This document shows positions 14,491-18,638 of a stretch of DNA of 18,638 bases, piece after piece. Made by a program: the position numbers and the translations under genes. Source of the DNA: Ramicandelaber brevisporus (Eukaryota > Kickxellomycota > Ramicandelaberales > Ramicandelaberaceae); the NCBI GenBank assembly GCA_025201865.1, contig MU603077.1, positions 3,489 through 22,126 of the forward strand, written 5' to 3'. Under the pieces are notes generated by a model. It had not been told where the DNA came from, did no database searches, and worked only from the letters and a program-made list of their open reading frames with translations. How positions within the stretch are numbered: the stretch's first letter is position 1; every line of letters starts with the position of its first letter.

Positions 14491-17400
14491 ATGACCTCAG
14501 CTGCGACTGTTTCTGCAACTGTTGTCAATCGACCAGGCTCTTCGGTATACTCGACAATGTCAGCCATGCCACCAACAGCGAGCAATTCGGATTCAAACAA
14601 CAACAGCGGTGGCAGTAGCAACAACAGCAATAACAACAACAATGGTGTTTCAAACAGCGGTTCAACAGACTTTATTCAGCAGCTTGAACAGATGCTGAGA
14701 GCTCCGGTTTCAAGTGCGAATGCAAACACGGCTGCACAGTCTTCTGGAACAAGCATTCTTGGAGACTTACTTGCAAGGTCAACTCAGCAGCAAACTCAGC
14801 AATCACAGGCACAGCAATCACAGCTCGACTTTGGATCAATATTTGGCGCATTTGATACTACAAGCTCAGTGCAGAAACAGAGCGAAGTACAAAGCAGCAG
14901 CAACAACAGTAGCAACAGTAACAGCAGCAATAGCAATAATGGTAGTTCATTGAGCGATCTCTTGAATTCACTTGGAAATGCCTCCAGCACCACTGCAGCT
15001 GGACTCGCAAATGTGACAAATACATCAACAGCATCAACAGCAACAACAACATCTTCTGCAATGCCATCCCTGAATTTAGATTTGGACTTTAATAATTTGT
15101 TTAGAACAACTGCTGGCAACTCCTCTACTTCAGCTGCCGCAGCTGCTGTCTCTTCCTCTTTAACTTCACCCACTGCCGCCACCGCTTCATCTACTTCTGC
15201 TGCCGCCGGTTCACAGAGTTCACTTGCATCACTGCCGTTGACAAATGACTGGTTTTCCATATTGAATAGTACAAACAGAACCAACCAATCACAACAGCAA
15301 CAGCAACAGCCGCTACAATCGCCAACAAATAGCACGAGACCTCAATTGTCAACCAATCTTGCTCGGCAAGCAGCAGCAGCAGCTGCTGCTGCTGCGACTC
15401 CGCTGAACGTAGCTGCATTGACATCACCAACTGCAGGCTCGAGAGTCGCATTCCCCACAAATGCACTCAGCCAATCAGCTACTCCGCCTACAAATCAACA
15501 GCAGCAAAGTGGAGCACATGTATCAAATTCAGAGCCAGGCAGTGTAAGATTAACGGCAGCAATTGGACAGCAACAACAAGCGCAGCGCTCTTTATTAGCT
15601 GGTCCTATTGTGGCTGGCCCAGGCGGTGCAATTTTGAGACCAGGCTTACCATCATCCGCAGCAACAACAGTAGCAGCAAATGTGGCATTACAGGCAAGGA
15701 GAGCAGCTTTGTTAGCGAGTCAACAGCAACAGCAACAACAGCAGCAAGCACAGTTGGCTCAGCAACAACAACAGCAACAGCAACAACAGCAACAGCAAGC
15801 TCAGAGTGGAGTTACACCAGATGAACAGGTTGAAAAGTTACTAGGATTATTGCCAGCGGAAAGGCACGGCAGATTTCTAGAGTTGCATCGAAGATTAAAG
15901 ACGAGGGAGATTGATCAGCCTCAGTTTATTGCATTAACACAGCCTCTCTTTAGTGATATCAAAAAGAATACTCCTCCTCAGACGCCGTCAACCAGTCAGC
16001 CAATCATGATGAGAATGCCTCAACAGCAACAGCCAATCGCATCATCTCCTCACACTCCTTCAAATGCCGCGGCAATGTCTGCAAGACCCCGGATTAGAGT
16101 ACAACAAGCTATCCAGCCTGGCTCAGTAAATGCATCGTCATCTGCAGCCACAGCTACAACTGCAACTACACCCACGGCAAATGTCAATGGTGCACCTCCA
16201 CCAAGATTGGCAATGGCACTCAATAGACCCCCTCCACAGACTCCTCAGCAGCAACAACAGCAATCGCAGCAACAGCAACAGCCGAGTGAAACACCTAATG
16301 CGATGCAACTATCACGTAGCAGCACAGCACTCAACAGTAGCAATAGCAACAACAGCAACAACGCAATGGTAACACCACGCAACACCACTGTTATCCACAG
16401 AGCAGCCACTACTACGAGAAGAATACGTCCAGACGATATTGCGTCTTCACGGCTTCCATCTCAGAATGCATCGCCTGCTGCAACCCCAGTATCTGGCCAA
16501 TCGCCAACTCTGCAGAAGAGCAGTCTGGCATCCAACCAGTCGCACACTACAAACACAGCCGCATCGTCAAAGAAGCGAGGCAGACCGCTGGGCAGTGGGA
16601 ATGTTGGCGGAAATGTGAGCAATAGAAAAGTAGCTAAAATAGAGTTGGATTCAGATTCAGACGATGCGACTGATGAGCAAAAGAGTTATGGAAAGCAACC
16701 AAAGAAGAGGAAAATAGCAGTTAATAATGAGGATAAATATGATGAAGAAGAAGATGAGGTTAATAATGGTTCAGACCATGACGAGTCAACTGTGTCACTG
16801 GAATTTGTTAATGAAGGAGTCTTAACAGCAATTATTCAGCAAGTGGCACATAGAGCAGGATTAAACGATTTGCACATTTCAGAGGAATGCCTAAATATAA
16901 TTGATATTGCTGCCAAGGAAAGAGTCAAATCATTGGCGGAAAGAATGATATCAGTTAGCAATCATAGAAGTATTACCAAATTCTCAGTATTTCAGCAGTA
17001 CATGAAGGCCACAAATCAGCGAAAATACAAGAAGGATTTGGGATCAACTCTCGCTTTAGGTCCATGCAAAGTATTGCCAGAATCATCAGACACAAAGAAG
17101 GCGATCGTGGCATTGGAGCGAGCCTACAGAGGCGATGAGCAGCTATTCGTCGAACAGTTGGAGAACAGTGTAAGGAAGCAATCTGAAGTTCAGCAAGGCA
17201 GCGGGTCAATGCCAGCTCCCCCGCCTCCGACCCAAATCAGTATTTTTGCAGCAAATCCATCTGAGACTGCAATTGGCCAGCCATCGTCACTTGTTGCACC
17301 CAGTAAAGGCCCAATCGGTGGAGCCAAGAACATGACCGAAGAAATCAGAGCCAAGATTACTAGCAAAGCTGCCTTAATGGAAATTGGTGGAGTTAAAAGC

Positions 17401-17970
17401 AGCTGGATGATGGGCTCATTGGATGATATCAATAGAGTTGGTCAGCAATCGGTCCTCGCAAACACGACTACATCCACTGGTGGCAACACTACTGCAGAGG
17501 ACGGCACGACAGCTGCACCTGCAAGTAACCGTCCTCCGCGTGCACAGTCAAGATTGCCTCCAAAGAAGAAGGCCACTACTATCTTGGGCGAGAAATTCGC
17601 TGCCTCTACCGCAACAGCATCTGCAGCCGCAACCCCCGCATCAATCACTGACCAACAACCAGCTCAAGATTCCTCTGCTTCCGCTACCACTGCTCCTGAC
17701 TCTGAAAGTGCTGCCGAGCCCAGTGCTGCGCCTGCTCCCTCCACTACTACTGGCGGTGGGCGTGCAAAGACCATGCTCGGTGGTGCAAAGGGTGGTTCAG
17801 CAGGCTCAGGTGCATCTGGCGCTTCAGCTGCTTTATTTACTCCACCTGCAAAGCTCGTCACTGTCAAGGATGCAGTTCACTGTCTTGAAGTCGAACGACA
17901 GCATGGCAACATTGGTCGTGGTTCAACTGAAAAGACTCTGGTCAAAGCATATATGCTTCTGATTAGATGA
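14491..17970 (+). CDS. TAF4: TFIID subunit TAF4
   Basis: Predicted 1159-residue protein from the first in-frame ATG at 14491 (weak context, T at -3) to TGA at 17968-17970. Met23 at 14557 has A at -3 and is an alternative start. TAF4 is a core subunit of TFIID; it pairs with TAF12 through a histone fold and supports promoter recognition and activator contact. Visible parts: Ser/Asn/Thr/Gln-rich N-terminal half with polyglutamine and polyalanine; an alpha-hub region at about 441-493 (LLGLLPAERHGRFLELHRRL, then EIDQPQFIAL) that resembles the RST/TAFH hubs of TAF4 proteins; an AT-hook-like KKRGRPLGS near 693; NLS-like KKRK with acidic runs (DSDSDD, EEEDE); the TAF4 histone fold at about 770-830 (FVNEGVLTAIIQQVAHRAGL); and the diagnostic C-terminal helix, VTVKDAVHCLEVERQHG to LVKAYMLLIR at the extreme end, matching the DLIFCLE...KAFL terminus of metazoan TAF4. 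The family is certain from the C-terminus; hub assignment is less sure. Confidence 0.93.
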   Translation: MTSAATVSATVVNRPGSSVYSTMSAMPPTASNSDSNNNSGGSSNNSNNNNNGVSNSGSTDFIQQLEQMLRAPVSSANANTAAQSSGTSILGDLLARSTQQQTQQSQAQQSQLDFGSIFGAFDTTSSVQKQSEVQSSSNNSSNSNSSNSNNGSSLSDLLNSLGNASSTTAAGLANVTNTSTASTATTTSSAMPSLNLDLDFNNLFRTTAGNSSTSAAAAAVSSSLTSPTAATASSTSAAAGSQSSLASLPLTNDWFSILNSTNRTNQSQQQQQQPLQSPTNSTRPQLSTNLARQAAAAAAAAATPLNVAALTSPTAGSRVAFPTNALSQSATPPTNQQQQSGAHVSNSEPGSVRLTAAIGQQQQAQRSLLAGPIVAGPGGAILRPGLPSSAATTVAANVALQARRAALLASQQQQQQQQQAQLAQQQQQQQQQQQQQAQSGVTPDEQVEKLLGLLPAERHGRFLELHRRLKTREIDQPQFIALTQPLFSDIKKNTPPQTPSTSQPIMMRMPQQQQPIASSPHTPSNAAAMSARPRIRVQQAIQPGSVNASSSAATATTATTPTANVNGAPPPRLAMALNRPPPQTPQQQQQQSQQQQQPSETPNAMQLSRSSTALNSSNSNNSNNAMVTPRNTTVIHRAATTTRRIRPDDIASSRLPSQNASPAATPVSGQSPTLQKSSLASNQSHTTNTAASSKKRGRPLGSGNVGGNVSNRKVAKIELDSDSDDATDEQKSYGKQPKKRKIAVNNEDKYDEEEDEVNNGSDHDESTVSLEFVNEGVLTAIIQQVAHRAGLNDLHISEECLNIIDIAAKERVKSLAERMISVSNHRSITKFSVFQQYMKATNQRKYKKDLGSTLALGPCKVLPESSDTKKAIVALERAYRGDEQLFVEQLENSVRKQSEVQQGSGSMPAPPPPTQISIFAANPSETAIGQPSSLVAPSKGPIGGAKNMTEEIRAKITSKAALMEIGGVKSSWMMGSLDDINRVGQQSVLANTTTSTGGNTTAEDGTTAAPASNRPPRAQSRLPPKKKATTILGEKFAASTATASAAATPASITDQQPAQDSSASATTAPDSESAAEPSAAPAPSTTTGGGRAKTMLGGAKGGSAGSGASGASAALFTPPAKLVTVKDAVHCLEVERQHGNIGRGSTEKTLVKAYMLLIR
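15721..15798 (+). repeat. Polyglutamine CAA/CAG tract in TAF4
   Basis: Two runs of mixed CAA/CAG codons are separated by AQLA and encode roughly 20 Gln in all, ending about ten residues before the hub-like region. Codons alternate between CAA and CAG, so the DNA repeat is impure. Confidence 0.85.
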
Positions 17971-18246
17971 AGTGTTTTATATGCTGAATATTATAGCTTC
18001 CCTAACTTTTTTTTCTTATTCCTCTCTCTCTCCTTCTAACTGTTCTCACAAATTGTGTTTCTTTAATATGACGCCAAACTACTTGTATAATGTATTCAAA
18101 CAATGAAAAGTAAAACTTGGAGCATAATGCCGTCATCATTCTCCGTATTCGCTGTCTGCTGTTTGCAACTGGATTCCTCCGATTTGCCAGCCAATTTTTT
18201 CTACTATTTTTTATTTTTTTACTCCCAAGTAGATCAGCTTCCCACG
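17971..18246. other. TAF4 3' flank and promoter of the downstream gene
   Basis: Only 276 bases separate the TAF4 stop from the next start on the same strand, so the TAF4 3' UTR and the next promoter share this gap. It contains T-rich and CT-rich runs (18008-18037, 18196-18221). No perfect AATAAA is present, and no TATA box is convincing. Confidence 0.6.
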
Positions 18247-18638
18247 ATGAGCAGCCAGACCTCGAAAGCTGTAACCACTTCTGCTACTACCATGCAAGCC
18301 AGCAAGTCCAGCAATGCCAACGGAGCAGCTGTGGACTCCAAGCTCGGCTCCATCGAGCCCAGCGATTGCGCTGTGGCATTGCCGCCAGTCGCACAATCAC
18401 AGTCGATGCCGCCTCACTTTGGAGACATTATGGCACCGCGCGAGACTCGCTGTGTCCTGCCGTCCGCAGTGTTTCCATCTCCGTTTCAGCGCATCTTTCT
18501 CACCTGCAATGGCAATCTCCAGCGTGTCCTGTCAGCCTACTACAACCAGCCAGTCTCCATCGACATCGTCTACAACAATCCCATCACCGATCCCATCGAA
18601 CGCAATGCGGCATTGATCAAGCTGAGAGAAGCCGCTGC
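18247..18638 (+). CDS. 5' part of an unidentified protein, possibly DUF98/chorismate-lyase-like (3' truncated)
   Basis: The frame opens at ATG 18247-18249, with A at -3, and runs without a stop off the window end, giving 130 residues. The first 60 or so residues are Ser/Thr/Ala-rich and probably disordered. A more ordered segment follows: FPSPFQRIFLTCNGNLQRVL, then YYNQPVSIDIVYN and ITDPIERNAALIKLREAA. The pattern 'RxxLTxxGxLxRxLxAYxxxPVxxxxV' resembles the N-terminal strand-helix part of the DUF98 (Rv2949c-like) branch of the chorismate-lyase/UTRA superfamily, recalled from memory of the family and not tested. The catalytic region would lie beyond the window. Codons are GC3-richer than TAF4's. 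Coding status is well supported; the family is tentative. Confidence 0.55.
   Translation, partial: MSSQTSKAVTTSATTMQASKSSNANGAAVDSKLGSIEPSDCAVALPPVAQSQSMPPHFGDIMAPRETRCVLPSAVFPSPFQRIFLTCNGNLQRVLSAYYNQPVSIDIVYNNPITDPIERNAALIKLREAA

Noticed and set aside
207-18246. tRNA, rRNA, CRISPR or transposon sequences in the gaps
   Set aside because: No B-box-like GGTTCRANNCC with a cloverleaf, no regularly spaced repeats, and no transposase or reverse-transcriptase frame was found by eye. A tRNAscan or Rfam search would be needed to exclude small RNAs fully.

Overview
The window is nuclear DNA of a eukaryote. The long reading frames encode eukaryote-only proteins: a CLU/CLUH family protein, the TFIID subunit TAF4 and two divergent proteins with heat-shock-factor-type DNA-binding domains. 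Genes are separated by long spacers full of microsatellites, with TATA and CCAAT boxes, and no operons or bacterial ribosome-binding sites are seen. The three longest-conserved coding regions appear to be uninterrupted by introns, one of them 1666 codons long. Glutamine, alanine, serine and asparagine runs are abundant. This fits an intron-poor unicellular eukaryote, possibly an early-branching fungus or another opisthokont/amoebozoan relative; the sequence alone does not settle the lineage.

Layout: (1) 1-206, the GC3-rich 3' end of a plus-strand membrane-protein gene. (2) 207-887, a convergent spacer with TG/TTTG and GGAA/GATG/GAT repeats. (3) 888-2645 minus, HSF-like protein A (585 aa). (4) 2646-4462, its promoter side, with a TATA box, two inverted CCAAT boxes and a perfect inverted repeat, then the 3' flank of the next gene. 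(5) 4463-6352 minus, HSF-like protein B (629 aa), whose DNA-binding domain is split by a roughly 130-residue insertion. (6) 6353-8214, a repeat-rich spacer. (7) 8215-13215 minus, CLU protein. (8) 13216-14490, a divergent promoter region with a GA tract and a TATA box facing TAF4. (9) 14491-17970 plus, TAF4 (1159 aa). (10) 17971-18246, a short T-rich spacer. (11) 18247-18638 plus, the 5' part of a gene for a protein that may belong to the DUF98 / chorismate-lyase-like group.

The most unusual element is the tandem pair A and B. Both keep a recognisable HSF winged-helix core ending in a VWFHP motif. Beyond the core they share a DYxxAxK block and a PFxx(D/E) C-terminal motif, and neither shows the HSF trimerisation coiled coil. 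They look like a divergent, locally duplicated transcription-factor family. CLU (cytosolic, mRNA/mitochondria related) and TAF4 (nuclear, general transcription) are housekeeping genes sharing a divergent intergenic region; no direct pathway links the window's genes.
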